Shown: positions 34,424-43,499, counted from the stretch's first letter. The stretch is DNA of 64,000 nt from Maritalea myrionectae DSM 19524 (GCF_000423365.1 NZ_AUHV01000003.1:620001-684000); one strand, 5' to 3'. Notes: generated by a model from the letters alone, not told the origin. Numbers and translations: made by a program.

Positions 34424-36088
34424 ATGAGCGACACAACACAACAACCAATGCTATCGGCGGATGGTCGGCCGCTAAAGCAGAGCTTAGCGCGCGCATTGCG
34501 GCGGCAAAAAATTAGAGCGTTGTTGCTAATCGCACCGCTTTTGCTGTTCGTGGTGGTAACCTTTATTATCCCCATTCTCTCCATGCTTTTTCGCTCCGTC
34601 GAAAACGAAATTGTCTCCAACACGCTGCCGCACACTGTTGTGGCGCTGCAAGAGTGGGATGGCACAACAAATCAGGCCCCGGATGAAGAAGTCTACCGGC
34701 ACCTGTATTTTGATTTGTTCCGTGCTGTTGAATCTAAAGAACACACAAAACTTGGCTCACGCCTAAACTACGAACAAACCGGGCTTTCCTCTTTGTTCCG
34801 CACATCCGGACGTTCACTTGACGATCTGGGTGAGGAATATCAGGATCCGCTCGAAGAAATTGATCCACGCTTCAAAGAAGGTGCATTTTGGTATGAAATG
34901 CTCAATGGCGAAGGTGGCGAAGAGCTTCTGGAAAGCCGTCGGGAATTATGGCGCATGGGCGTTGGCGAAAGCATGGCCGGTGATATCGGCTTCGTGCCTT
35001 CTGCCCAAATGGCTGAAATGCTGCCTTGGACGACACGCGCTTACACAGATTTTGCCATTTGGACCGTCATTGATGACGAAGATGTAGTGGCAGAAGAAGA
35101 TCCTTGGGAGGCCGTTTATGCGGGTCTCGCACAGGATCTGCAAAACCCTGAAACCATCACGGCCATTTCCAACTATTCAGGTCCAGGTGCCGAGGCGTTG
35201 CAGGCTGCTGCCAACAATGTGGACAAACTGCCTGAAGTCAATTTCCGTGAAGGCTTTGCTAAGATTAAAGAAGATTGGGCTTCCCCCGAAGTTTGGTCCA
35301 CCATTCAAGTCTTTTCCGCCAATTATACGCCGGGCTATTTCTTGAACGCGGTTGATCTTGAGCTGACGCCAGATGGCGTGCAGGCCAAGCCTGAAAACCA
35401 GCAAATCTACATGCAATTGTTTATGCGCACATTGTGGATGGCCCTGGTCATCACGGGTGCCTGCATTGTGCTGGGTTATCCAGTGGCGTGGCTTTTGGCC
35501 AACCTGCCAATGCGCGTGGCGAACACCTTGATGATTTTGGTGCTGCTCCCGTTCTGGACATCCCTATTGGTGCGCACATCCGCCTGGAAGGTGCTGTTGC
35601 AACAGCAAGGCGTGATCAATGACATATTGGTCTGGCTCGGCTTCGTTGGCGACGCTGACCGATTGATCTTGATGAACAACGCAACCGGTACCATCGTGGC
35701 AATGACGCACATCTTGTTGCCCTTTATGATCTTGCCGCTTTATTCGGTGATGAAAACAATCCCGCCCAGCTATTTGCGGGCAGCCAAGTCACTTGGCGCC
35801 ACCAACTGGACAGCCTTTTGGCGGATCTATTTCCCTCAATCTGTTCCGGGGATCGGCGCGGGGTCAATTCTGGTGTTCATTTTGGCCATCGGCTATTACA
35901 TCACCCCTGAAATCGTTGGCGGCACAAGCGGCATCTTTATTTCGAACCGTATCGCCTATCACATCTCTAGCTCGCTGAACTGGGGCCTTGCGGCTGCACT
36001 TGGCTCGATCCTTCTGGTGGTCGTTCTGGTGCTGTACTGGGCTTACGATAAGATCGTGGGCATCGACAATGTGAAGCTGGGAGGCTAA
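34424..36088 (+). CDS. ABC importer permease (PotB-like) with large periplasmic insertion
   Basis: The 554-residue permease is nearly twice the usual length of PotB (about 280). The first helix (about 34-54) is followed by roughly 270 acidic, non-hydrophobic residues, predicted periplasmic. The normal permease core then resumes at about residue 330 (LFMRTLWMALVITGACIVLGYPVAWLL) with the coupling loop RAAKSLGATNWTAFWRIYFPQ. The insertion has no motif I can name and may touch the binding protein. The start at ATG 34424 follows GGGGGC. The gene is 3 nt from the next permease. Confidence 0.9.
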   Translation: MSDTTQQPMLSADGRPLKQSLARALRRQKIRALLLIAPLLLFVVVTFIIPILSMLFRSVENEIVSNTLPHTVVALQEWDGTTNQAPDEEVYRHLYFDLFRAVESKEHTKLGSRLNYEQTGLSSLFRTSGRSLDDLGEEYQDPLEEIDPRFKEGAFWYEMLNGEGGEELLESRRELWRMGVGESMAGDIGFVPSAQMAEMLPWTTRAYTDFAIWTVIDDEDVVAEEDPWEAVYAGLAQDLQNPETITAISNYSGPGAEALQAAANNVDKLPEVNFREGFAKIKEDWASPEVWSTIQVFSANYTPGYFLNAVDLELTPDGVQAKPENQQIYMQLFMRTLWMALVITGACIVLGYPVAWLLANLPMRVANTLMILVLLPFWTSLLVRTSAWKVLLQQQGVINDILVWLGFVGDADRLILMNNATGTIVAMTHILLPFMILPLYSVMKTIPPSYLRAAKSLGATNWTAFWRIYFPQSVPGIGAGSILVFILAIGYYITPEIVGGTSGIFISNRIAYHISSSLNWGLAAALGSILLVVVLVLYWAYDKIVGIDNVKLGG

Positions 36089-36091
36089 CCA

Positions 36092-37312
36092 ATGAGCGAG
36101 ATTATTGCATATATTCAACGCCCTAATCTGTACACTTTCACCATGCCCGTGGTGGCGGTGCTGGGCGCAGTCTTTGGCTTTATCACCGGCAACATCTATG
36201 GCGCCCCAGCAATCGGGCTGCCCATAGGTGCGTTGATTGGCGCGGCGCTTGCCGCCGTGCTGGCCCAGATCATTTCGATCAAACCATGGAAAAAGATTTG
36301 GGGCGCTGCCGCAGTCTTTGCCGCAGTTGGCGCCATCTTTGGTGGGTTCGCCGGCATCGTGGGTGGCCTTGTCGTGGGCGTCTCCATGAGCTGGTTTGCC
36401 ATCTGGATTGGCTCCGGCAAATATCGTGCTGGCGTGCCAAACTATTACACCCCGGCACAAGTGTTGTGGCACAACAGCTTCCTGTTCATTTGTGCGCTGG
36501 TGTTTTTCTTTCTGATCGCACCGCTGGTGCCCGTTGTATGGCTCAGCTTCAACGCTGAAGACTTCTTCACCTTCACGCCAGAAATGCTTGCCTTTAAGGC
36601 AGAAGGCTACAGCCTGAAGCACTATTATGATTTCCTCGGGTCCGACGAATGGATGGTGCCCCTGAAGAACTCATTGATCATCGCCCCAATCGCCACCATC
36701 ATTTCGGTGAGCTTGGGCACGTTGGCCGCGATCGGTTTGAGCCAATCTCATGTGCCGGGTCGTCAAGCCATCATGGCGATCTTGATTTCACCCATGATTG
36801 TGCCGCTGATCATCTCAGCGACCGGCATGTTCTTCTTCTATGCGCCTTTGGGCAACTGGTTGCAGGCAAGCCTTGGTCTCAACCAAGCGTTTGTGGGCTA
36901 TATCAAAGTGATCCTCGCCCACGCCGTGTTGGGCATTCCCTTTGTGATCATTACGGTGACCGCAACGTTGGTCGGCTTTGATCGGTCTTTGACCCGCGCG
37001 GCAGCCAATATGGGTGCTGATCCGGTCACAACCTTCTTCCGTGTGCAAATGCCCCTCATCCTGCCGGGCGTGATTTCAGGCGGCTTGTTCGCCTTCATCA
37101 CCTCATTCGACGAAGTGGTTGTTGTGTTGTTTGTGGGCTCGGCCCGTCAACAAACTCTGCCATGGCAGATGTTCACTGGCTTGCGTGAGCAAATCTCACC
37201 AACCATTCTGGCAGCCGCCACGATCCTTGTGACCGTGTCCATCCTGCTGTTGACCACAGTTGAGTTGCTGCGTCGTCGTTCAGAGCGCTTGCGTGGCCTT
37301 AGCCCAGGCTAA
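36092..37312 (+). CDS. ABC importer permease (PotC-like) with extra N-terminal membrane segments
   Basis: The 406-residue permease has a normal PotC core from about residue 140 (FICALVFFFLIAPLVPVVWLSFNAEDFF, coupling loop RAAANMGADPVTTFFRVQMPL). It is preceded by about 130 residues of Gly/Ala-rich hydrophobic segments (VLGAVFGFITGNIYG and similar, glycine-zipper-like). Typical PotC has about 265 residues. With the enlarged PotB-like partner this makes an unusual membrane complex. A bidirectional terminator follows. Confidence 0.9.
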   Translation: MSEIIAYIQRPNLYTFTMPVVAVLGAVFGFITGNIYGAPAIGLPIGALIGAALAAVLAQIISIKPWKKIWGAAAVFAAVGAIFGGFAGIVGGLVVGVSMSWFAIWIGSGKYRAGVPNYYTPAQVLWHNSFLFICALVFFFLIAPLVPVVWLSFNAEDFFTFTPEMLAFKAEGYSLKHYYDFLGSDEWMVPLKNSLIIAPIATIISVSLGTLAAIGLSQSHVPGRQAIMAILISPMIVPLIISATGMFFFYAPLGNWLQASLGLNQAFVGYIKVILAHAVLGIPFVIITVTATLVGFDRSLTRAAANMGADPVTTFFRVQMPLILPGVISGGLFAFITSFDEVVVVLFVGSARQQTLPWQMFTGLREQISPTILAAATILVTVSILLLTTVELLRRRSERLRGLSPG

Positions 37313-37332
37313 GCCGGACTTGCATATCTAAT

Positions 37333-37365
37333 AAAAAAAGGGCGGCCCAATGGGCCGCCCTTTTT
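37333..37365. terminator. Bidirectional terminator between convergent genes
   Basis: GGGCGGCCC (37340-37348) pairs with GGGCCGCCC (37352-37360) over a 3-nt loop. Seven A residues lie before it and five T residues after it, so it can end transcription from both the Pot-type operon and the EamA gene. Confidence 0.93.
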
Positions 37366-37389
37366 GCTTTGCCTCAACTGAATGCGCGC

Positions 37390-38355
37390 CTAGCGGGCAC
37401 ACTCATTCTCAATCTCTGTCGTGGTGGGGCGATAGCGCCCCACTTCCCGTTCGCGGTGAAACACATAGATGCCTGAGGCCAGGATGATCGCAATGCCAAC
37501 CCATGTGATCCAGTCGGGAAAATCGCCAAACACCAGATAGCCCGCAGCCGTCGCGCCCAATATTTCCAGATACTGGAACGGGGCCAACAAGCCGGCTTCT
37601 GCCCGGCGGAAAGCTTCGGCAACCAACACAAAGGTGACAGCGGAAAGCGCACCACCGGCCACGATCACCTGCCAAGCCCAACCGCCTGCCAGTGGACCGG
37701 CGAACTCCACGCCACCAGACAAACTAAGCACTGTGCTCAACAGCACCATGCCAATCGCGGCGTAAATCGTCGCCCCAAACTGCACCGTAAGCGCTGAGCG
37801 TTGCTTGCTGGCATGGCGCAGCACAATCATATTCAGCGCATAAGTCACGGCTGAAATTAGCGGCAATAGCGCGGGCCAGCCGAATTCAGCGAAGCTGGGC
37901 CGGATCACCAGCATTGCGCCCACCAGCCCCACACCAATGGCGACCAAGCGGCGTGGCCCGATCTTTTCTCGCAAGATCAAACCCGCCAGAAGCGTCAACA
38001 CCAGCGGCTCAACGAAAAAGATCGCGATAGCCGTTGCAATGGGCATGACCTTAAAAGCAGTGATCAAGGCAACGACACATATCACCATCAGGGCGCCGGA
38101 GAGCGCCACAATCGGCGACAACATCGGCCCGCGCAAATAGCGCCGCATGAAAATGCCAACTGGCACAAACCATATGGCTTGCGACACAAAGCGCCACATG
38201 CCGACTTCCACCGGATGCATAACGTCAGTCAAAATCTTCGCCAACGTATCGCCCACCGGCAGCAAAAGCATGGCCACAATCATAAAGGCCATGCCCACAT
38301 TAATATCGCTATCCGCATTTGAATGAGCGGAATGGGCAGTGTTTGGATTGTTCAT
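37390..38355 (-). CDS. EamA-family drug/metabolite transporter
   Basis: The 321-residue protein has ten predicted membrane helices in two EamA repeats, including VVALITAFKVMPIATAIAIFFVEPLVLTLLAGLILREKIG and the second-repeat equivalent near AEAFRRAEAGLLAPFQYLEI. Members export or import small metabolites; the substrate is unknown. ATG 38355 is used; a GTG 12 nt upstream (38367) is possible. It stands alone with a terminator at its 3' side. Confidence 0.9.
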   Translation of the reverse strand: MNNPNTAHSAHSNADSDINVGMAFMIVAMLLLPVGDTLAKILTDVMHPVEVGMWRFVSQAIWFVPVGIFMRRYLRGPMLSPIVALSGALMVICVVALITAFKVMPIATAIAIFFVEPLVLTLLAGLILREKIGPRRLVAIGVGLVGAMLVIRPSFAEFGWPALLPLISAVTYALNMIVLRHASKQRSALTVQFGATIYAAIGMVLLSTVLSLSGGVEFAGPLAGGWAWQVIVAGGALSAVTFVLVAEAFRRAEAGLLAPFQYLEILGATAAGYLVFGDFPDWITWVGIAIILASGIYVFHREREVGRYRPTTTEIENECAR

Positions 38356-38619
38356 GATCTCACCCACAATAGTTTCCCTTGTGCACTCAACGAGGGACTG
38401 TCCGGGCGTCCAGGACGGAAAGGAAGTTTAGTTTCAACGTGACGCCATCACGCAAAACCAATAGCCGCAGCATAGGGGATATAAACATTTTCGGTCAACA
38501 AGCAGATGACAACTGCCCACTCAGGCGATAACCCGGATATCATGCCGCATTGACCCGCATCCCCGGTCCCGCGCACTGTTAGGCAGAGCTATCCTTTCCT
38601 GTTCAAAAGGGGACCCATC

Positions 38620-38940
38620 ATGAAGAAATATTTGCTCGGCCTCAGTTTCATTTTTGGCATCGTCTTTGCCGCCACCTCCGCATTCGCCTATTCCGGCGAG
38701 CTCTATCGCGTTTGCGGCCTCAATCCCGACGGAGACAATTTCCTCAGCATGCGCACCTGCGGCAGCACGGATTGCGATGTGATTACAAAGCTTTTGCCCG
38801 GCACATTCATGTGGACCATGGAGCCGACCGCACAAAACAATTGGCGGCAGGTTGTCCCGATGTATGGCGTCGCTGATATGTTTTCGGCCGACCCGGATGT
38901 CGGGTTTGTCTACTCAAAATATATCTGCAAGGTTGAATAG
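38620..38940 (+). CDS. Small secreted protein with SH3-like domain
   Basis: The 106-residue protein starts at ATG 38620 and has a signal peptide ending near SAFA. The mature part resembles a bacterial SH3 domain: GDNFLSMRTCGSTDC at the start, LLPGTFMWTMEP as the ligand-loop region, and VGFVYSKYICKVE at the end. It carries four Cys residues that could make two disulfides. Function unknown; such domains often bind cell-wall or host components. Confidence 0.75.
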   Translation: MKKYLLGLSFIFGIVFAATSAFAYSGELYRVCGLNPDGDNFLSMRTCGSTDCDVITKLLPGTFMWTMEPTAQNNWRQVVPMYGVADMFSADPDVGFVYSKYICKVE

Positions 38941-38966
38941 CATTCCTCACCGTTGAGGATAGGGTT

Positions 38967-38990
38967 GCCGCGTCACCAAAGCGACGCGGC
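38967..38990 (+). terminator. Probable terminator after the small SH3-like gene
   Basis: GCCGCGTC (38967-38974) pairs with GACGCGGC (38983-38990) over an 8-nt loop and is followed by ATTTGGG, a weak U run. It could act in both directions between convergent genes. Confidence 0.6.
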
Positions 38991-39002
38991 ATTTGGGTTC
39001 AG

Positions 39003-39482
39003 CTATCCGCCAGCGTTCATTTGGTCGTGACGCTGCTGAATTTCTTCCGGCCATGTCGATTTGATATAAGCCAAAACCGCGATGATTTGATCGTCGCTCA
39101 GCACCCCGTCATAAACCGGCATGTCCGTTTGATAATCTGGATTGTTGCTCAGCCTTGCGATCCCATATTTGGTCAAGTTGAACAGCAACTCATCATTATG
39201 ATGCCAGGTATGGCCCGTCTCATCATGAGGCGGCGCTGGCATGCGGCCGGATGACTTGGGTTGCTTCCAGTTTTCTTCGCCTTCCAGATTATCACCATGG
39301 CATGCCGCGCAATTGGCTTGATATATTTCTTGGCCCCTCGCCACCACTTGGGTGTTTTTATAGGGAATAAGGCCCGTTTGCGCCTCTGCTTGTGGCACCA
39401 CATATTGGGCATAGCCCCAATATCCGCCAGCCAATATCAGTGCAGCCACCGCACCGAGTGTCCATTTATTCAAGTTCTTCAT
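39003..39482 (-). CDS. Membrane-anchored mono-heme cytochrome c
   Basis: The 159-residue protein has an N-terminal anchor (about 8-26) and a class-I cytochrome domain with CAACH (C58, C61, H62). A Met in the YQTDMPVYDG region is a possible axial ligand. It is His-rich between the heme site and this Met (HDETGHTWHHNDE), which may add a metal site. It is the last gene of the eight-gene copper operon and lies 1 nt after the L,D-transpeptidase gene. It probably passes electrons from the multicopper oxidase side to or from the respiratory chain, though this is inference. Confidence 0.88.
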   Translation of the reverse strand: MKNLNKWTLGAVAALILAGGYWGYAQYVVPQAEAQTGLIPYKNTQVVARGQEIYQANCAACHGDNLEGEENWKQPKSSGRMPAPPHDETGHTWHHNDELLFNLTKYGIARLSNNPDYQTDMPVYDGVLSDDQIIAVLAYIKSTWPEEIQQRHDQMNAGG

Positions 39483-39483
39483 T

Positions 39484-40149
39484 TTACATCACCACAATGG
39501 GGGTCTTATTCGGAACCCGCTGATAAAGATCGATAATATCGTGATTAAATAGCCTGACGCAGCCGCTGGAGACCGCTTTGCCAATGCTCCAATATTCCGG
39601 CGTACCGTGCAGCCGATAAAGCGTATCTTTTCCATCCTTAAAAATGTAAAGCGCGCGCGCACCCAACGGATTTTTCAACCCCGGCTGCATACCGCCATTT
39701 TCATGGCTATATTTTGCCAAATGCGGTTCGCGTTTGATCATTTCGGCAGGCGGTGTCCAGGTTGGCCATTTGCGTTTCCATTGCACCATGGCCCGGCCCG
39801 ACCACGAAAAGCCGGCGCGGCCCAAGCCAACGCCATATCGTATCGCTTTATTGTCAGCCTGCACCAGATAAAGGAAAAACGCTGACGTATCGACGATAAT
39901 CGTGCCCACAGGTTCTTTGGTGCGATAGCGCACGGTCTGGCGATAATATTGCGGGTCAATTTTTTCCACCGGCAGCGCCGCAATCGGAAAACGTTCTTTC
40001 GGCAAAGGCCCATAAAGCGCTTTGGCCGCAGATAGGTCGGGGACTTCACTGGCCGTCGTTGTGCAACCAGCCAACACGCCGGTAAGAGCAAAAGCGCCTG
40101 CCCCTTTCAGCATATGTCGCCGTTCCAGCGAGAAATAAGATGAGTTCAT
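39484..40149 (-). CDS. L,D-transpeptidase (YkuD family), exported
   Basis: The 221-residue protein cross-links peptidoglycan or attaches proteins to it. The YkuD motif HGTPEYWSIGKAVSSGCVRL has the catalytic Cys and His intact. The N terminus combines a Tat-like RRHMLKGAGAF and a lipobox-like LAGC, so it is exported and possibly lipidated. ATG 40149 is taken; a GTG nine bases upstream is open. It sits inside the copper operon. Copper is known to inhibit L,D-transpeptidases in E. coli, so a copper-induced copy may replace or protect that function. Confidence 0.88.
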   Translation of the reverse strand: MNSSYFSLERRHMLKGAGAFALTGVLAGCTTTASEVPDLSAAKALYGPLPKERFPIAALPVEKIDPQYYRQTVRYRTKEPVGTIIVDTSAFFLYLVQADNKAIRYGVGLGRAGFSWSGRAMVQWKRKWPTWTPPAEMIKREPHLAKYSHENGGMQPGLKNPLGARALYIFKDGKDTLYRLHGTPEYWSIGKAVSSGCVRLFNHDIIDLYQRVPNKTPIVVM

Positions 40150-40212
40150 TTTTACCACATATAATAATAGGCCATGCGCGTGGGCACGGGCTGTTCAACA
40201 TCAAAAGGTGAC

Positions 40213-40539
40213 TTAGACGTTGTGCAATATGGGCGGTGGTCCGTTTGGCCATTCCTCGATGGCCCGCATCGGCAAGACGAATGTTTCAGAAGCGCGCTCT
40301 AACCTTGGTGGCATCACAAGCACAAAACCACTTAGGATGGCGTGCACGCACTCGCTGGCACAATCCATTGCGCCCAATGTGGCCGCCGCCTTGTCATCAC
40401 AGCAGCCATGCGCACTTTCCACTGATTGCTCATAAACCTCAATCAGCGCAAAGCTCCCGCCTTGCGCCGCATTGCTGGCCATGTTGAGCTGGCCCAGCAA
40501 CAAAATCGCTGCGACCAAAAGAGTGAAAATCCGGATCAT
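40213..40539 (-). CDS. Small exported Cys-containing protein of the copper operon
   Basis: The 108-residue product has a hydrophobic N terminus (export signal). It then has a cluster of H44, C46, C47, C60, C64 and H66, suited to metal binding. The C-terminal part (MPPRLERASETFVLPMRAIEE...PPPIL) ends in a proline motif shared with the other small protein at 43542-43889. I do not recognise a family. Its place 3' of the multicopper oxidase gene suggests a copper-handling or assembly role. A GTG six bases upstream is an alternative start. Confidence 0.65.
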   Translation of the reverse strand: MIRIFTLLVAAILLLGQLNMASNAAQGGSFALIEVYEQSVESAHGCCDDKAAATLGAMDCASECVHAILSGFVLVMPPRLERASETFVLPMRAIEEWPNGPPPILHNV

Positions 40540-40595
40540 AAACACAATCTAACCGCCACTGAGCGCCATTTCTAGTCCAAACATGTGCATCGAGG

Positions 40596-42008
40596 TCAAT
40601 CCGTCACTTCAAACCATGCATTCATGCCTGATGCCGCGTGCTCAAGCATATGACAATGGAACAGCCATTTACCCGGATTGTCGGCCACAAACGCAATACG
40701 CGTTGATTGCTCCGCACCCACCAAGAAGGTGTCGCGCCACAATGGGCTTTGCTCAACGCCGCCCCCATCGCGATCTTCAATCAGGAAGTGATGTCCATGC
40801 ACATGCATCGCATGCATAAAGGCTGTGATGTTAGAAACATTCAACTCCACCGTCTGCCCCCTCTTCACGCTGAACAGCGGCTCCTCAGCCAGGTTGGCGA
40901 CATTGTTGAACGCCCAAAACTGCTTGGTGCGTTGAAACCCACCACGGTCCAACTTTTCACCCTGATAATAGATATTATCAAGCTGCCCCATCGCCCCTCC
41001 GGTCATGCGCAAGTCAAACTTGAACCGATCATCCTTCGCAGGTAGGGGCAGTTTGTTTGGTTTTGGCACCGTAAACGCAGCCACTTCTTGCGCTGGGTTA
41101 CGCACCTCAAACGAGCAAAAGGCGAAAGGCTGTTGAGACAGTTCCTCAAGCACAAAGTCCTCCTCTGGCTCGACCAGCAGATCCACACGTTGGGCCGGAC
41201 CAAGCAATAAGGGTGTATAGCCAAGCTCCATCGGGGCGTCGGGCAAAGCCTGTCCGTCAAACGCGAGAATTTTGCCGCCAAATCGTGCGGGATCAATGTC
41301 CAGAATGCGCGAATTGCTGGCATTGACCAACCGCAACCGGGTAGGCGCATTCTTGGGCAGTGAGATAGTAGGCAGGCTTTGCCCATTCACCGTGAGCCAA
41401 TTGCCCATACGCCCCCCATGGCTCCAATCCATGGGCGCACCTAAACTGGCCGCATCAAACTTGCCTTCGCCATCCAACCGCCAATCATCAATAATCAAAA
41501 GATGATCTTGCGCTTCCGGCAATATTGACCCGTCTGCCGGTTCAACAATCAGACCGCCATAAAGGCCGCGGGCCACCTGTTCCCAGCTTTTGTGGTGCGC
41601 ATGATACCAATAGGTGCCAGCATCAGGCGCCACAAATTCATAGGTGAAACGCCCACCGGGCGGCACAGGGTCTTGCGTCAATCCGGACACACCATCCATT
41701 TCGTTTGCGATCCGCAATCCATGCCAATGGATGGATGTAGGTTCCGGCAAGGCGTTGGTAAACTCAATGGTCACCCGCTCCCCTTGCTTGATGCGCAAGG
41801 TTGGCGCGGTCACCTGTCCATTGTAGCTCCACAATGTGGATTCTTGAGCATCAGGAGCGGGGTGCAGTTTGTGCTGCACCGGCTGTGCCACCAGTTTGAA
41901 ACTGGTCCCGGCTCCCTCTTTTGCCCCGCTCATGGATGGCATCATAACCAGCGCTGCCGCGCCGCCACCTAATAGTTTCAGCGCATCTCGCCTACTGGGT
42001 TGCAACAT
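40596..42008 (-). CDS. Multicopper oxidase, Tat-exported (CopA/CueO-type)
   Basis: The 470-residue enzyme probably oxidises Cu(I) to Cu(II) in the periplasm. ATG 42008 with GGGAGAA upstream gives a twin-arginine signal (SRRDALKLLGGG); the longer frame to 42113 lies inside the upstream gene. All copper ligand motifs are present: SIHWHGLRI, YWYHAHH, HAMHVHGHHF and FHCHMLEHAASGM (type 1 Cys, His and Met). The start overlaps the diheme cytochrome by 17 nt, so the two are coupled. A cytochrome partner suggests that electrons may go to a cytochrome as well as to oxygen. Confidence 0.92.
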   Translation of the reverse strand: MLQPSRRDALKLLGGGAAALVMMPSMSGAKEGAGTSFKLVAQPVQHKLHPAPDAQESTLWSYNGQVTAPTLRIKQGERVTIEFTNALPEPTSIHWHGLRIANEMDGVSGLTQDPVPPGGRFTYEFVAPDAGTYWYHAHHKSWEQVARGLYGGLIVEPADGSILPEAQDHLLIIDDWRLDGEGKFDAASLGAPMDWSHGGRMGNWLTVNGQSLPTISLPKNAPTRLRLVNASNSRILDIDPARFGGKILAFDGQALPDAPMELGYTPLLLGPAQRVDLLVEPEEDFVLEELSQQPFAFCSFEVRNPAQEVAAFTVPKPNKLPLPAKDDRFKFDLRMTGGAMGQLDNIYYQGEKLDRGGFQRTKQFWAFNNVANLAEEPLFSVKRGQTVELNVSNITAFMHAMHVHGHHFLIEDRDGGGVEQSPLWRDTFLVGAEQSTRIAFVADNPGKWLFHCHMLEHAASGMNAWFEVTD

Positions 42009-42897
42009 CGGTTTCTCCCAACAAATAAATCGAAATGGCCTCAAGGTCCTTCGGTGCAAGAAATGATGTGCCGTCATGCACCACTTCAACCATGCTGCCA
42101 CCGAATACGTCACCGTCTGGCTTCACACCGCTTTTCAACGCATAGGCAAGCGCACTTTGGGTCCAGCCTTTTTTCTTGAGCGCCGTCGCGTGAATGGCAG
42201 GTGTTTTGCCACCGGTTGGAAGTTTGTTCGCCCCTTGTAAATCAAAGCTCGCCTTGCGCGCGCCCGCAAAATTACGTGGGGTATGACACGCACCGCAATG
42301 GGCGGGCCCTCTCACGATATATTTGCCGCGATTCCAAATATCCGATTGGGTCTCGTCCGGCTCGAATGTAGAAAAATCCACAAACGCCGCGCGCCACAAT
42401 TTCAATCCCGGCCGGAAGTTAAATGGAAACTTCATGGCGTGCGGCACTGAAGGTTCATCCACGGCAGGCACGGTTTGAAATGCCGCCCACAGATCGGCAA
42501 TGTCCTGATCGGGCATCTTGGCATAAAACGGATATGGAAATGATGGATAATAGGGTTCCCCATCCGGAGAGACACCCTGGCGCACCGCTTTGGCAAACTC
42601 ATCAATCGTCCAATCGCCCAAGCCATGTTCCGCAGATTGGGTGAGGTTGGGCGAGTAAAAGGTGCCAAAATCCGTGTCGAGTTCCACACCGCCAGCCAGG
42701 GCCGCTCCACCATTTTCGCCATCCGTATGGCAAGCGATACAGCCCGACATTCTGGCCAAATAGGCGCCCCGTTTTGCATTACCTTCAAGTTGTTTCAATT
42801 CAGGTGGATTGCCAATGGGCCAAAACACAATGGCAATGGTGGACGCAACAGCTACCGCTGTTGCGCCCATCAAAAGCGCAATTAGTCTGTTCACCAT
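41992..42897 (-). CDS. Diheme cytochrome c, membrane-anchored
   Basis: The 301-residue protein has an N-terminal helix (about 5-27) and two class-I heme domains with CIACH (C53, C56, H57) and CGACH (C201, C204, H205). The pattern resembles the diheme subunits of membrane-bound dehydrogenases and of FixP-like chains. Its ATG overlaps the stop of the cytochrome c' gene, and its 3' end overlaps the multicopper oxidase start, so these three genes are translated as a unit. It likely relays electrons between the oxidase and the membrane. Confidence 0.9.
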   Translation of the reverse strand: MVNRLIALLMGATAVAVASTIAIVFWPIGNPPELKQLEGNAKRGAYLARMSGCIACHTDGENGGAALAGGVELDTDFGTFYSPNLTQSAEHGLGDWTIDEFAKAVRQGVSPDGEPYYPSFPYPFYAKMPDQDIADLWAAFQTVPAVDEPSVPHAMKFPFNFRPGLKLWRAAFVDFSTFEPDETQSDIWNRGKYIVRGPAHCGACHTPRNFAGARKASFDLQGANKLPTGGKTPAIHATALKKKGWTQSALAYALKSGVKPDGDVFGGSMVEVVHDGTSFLAPKDLEAISIYLLGETDVATQ

Positions 42898-43499
42898 TAC
42901 TTCTTCTCAACGCGAAATTTGCCATGGCAACTGGCACAGGTTTGCGCCAGCATATTGAACACGCCATCGGCGGGCATATTGGCAAGATCTTCCGGGTCCA
43001 TCATTTGCGAACCACCCATCATGCCACCAGTACTGCCCATCATGCCCGAGCTATCCATCATACCCGAACCGCTCATCATATCTGAGCTGTCCATCATGCC
43101 ACCATTGTTCTGGCCCTGCATCATCAGCCCGTTCGGCGCCGCAGCTTCCAATGCAACCGCATAAGTCTCGAGCTGCTTGGCAAGAATTTCAAACTCTGAC
43201 CAGTCAGACCAGATTTCAGGCTTCGCCTCGGAAGGGGCACCATCAGTGCCCTCTGGAAACAATTTGGTCAGCGTTTCGCCCGCATGTTGCTGAATGGTTT
43301 GCGCATTGGTTTTGACCACATCAGCGTCATAATCGACATCGCCGCGCATCATTGACGATAGGGATTTAACGGCCTTCCCCATCGCCATCATGCCGTCCAT
43401 ACGTTCTTTAACAACACCGGTTGCACCCCCGTGGGCGAGCGCAGCCCCAGTGATTGCCAATGAAAACACAGCGCCGATTGTAAGTTCAATTTTGTTCAT
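42897..43499 (-). CDS. Cytochrome c' with methionine-rich insertion
   Basis: The 200-residue periplasmic protein has a signal peptide (to about residue 22, LAHGG) and a four-helix class-II cytochrome frame ending with the C-terminal heme motif CASCH (C188, C191, H192). This is the cytochrome c' layout. Between the third and fourth helices it carries a segment (126-167) with seven Met-Met pairs separated by Gly, Ser, Asp and Asn. Met-rich stretches of this kind bind Cu(I) in copper proteins such as CueO and PcoA. In this operon the insertion probably makes the cytochrome copper-responsive or a copper sponge. Confidence 0.9.
   Translation of the reverse strand: MNKIELTIGAVFSLAITGAALAHGGATGVVKERMDGMMAMGKAVKSLSSMMRGDVDYDADVVKTNAQTIQQHAGETLTKLFPEGTDGAPSEAKPEIWSDWSEFEILAKQLETYAVALEAAAPNGLMMQGQNNGGMMDSSDMMSGSGMMDSSGMMGSTGGMMGGSQMMDPEDLANMPADGVFNMLAQTCASCHGKFRVEKK

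Noticed and set aside
35864-36622. A 252-codon antisense open frame across the two Pot-type permeases
   Set aside because: Both permeases have intact transport-domain motifs on the plus strand; the antisense translation is low-complexity.
42990-43110. Short direct repeats resembling a repeat array
   Set aside because: These are codon repeats for Met-Met-Asp-Ser-Ser units inside the cytochrome c' gene; spacing and size do not fit CRISPR.
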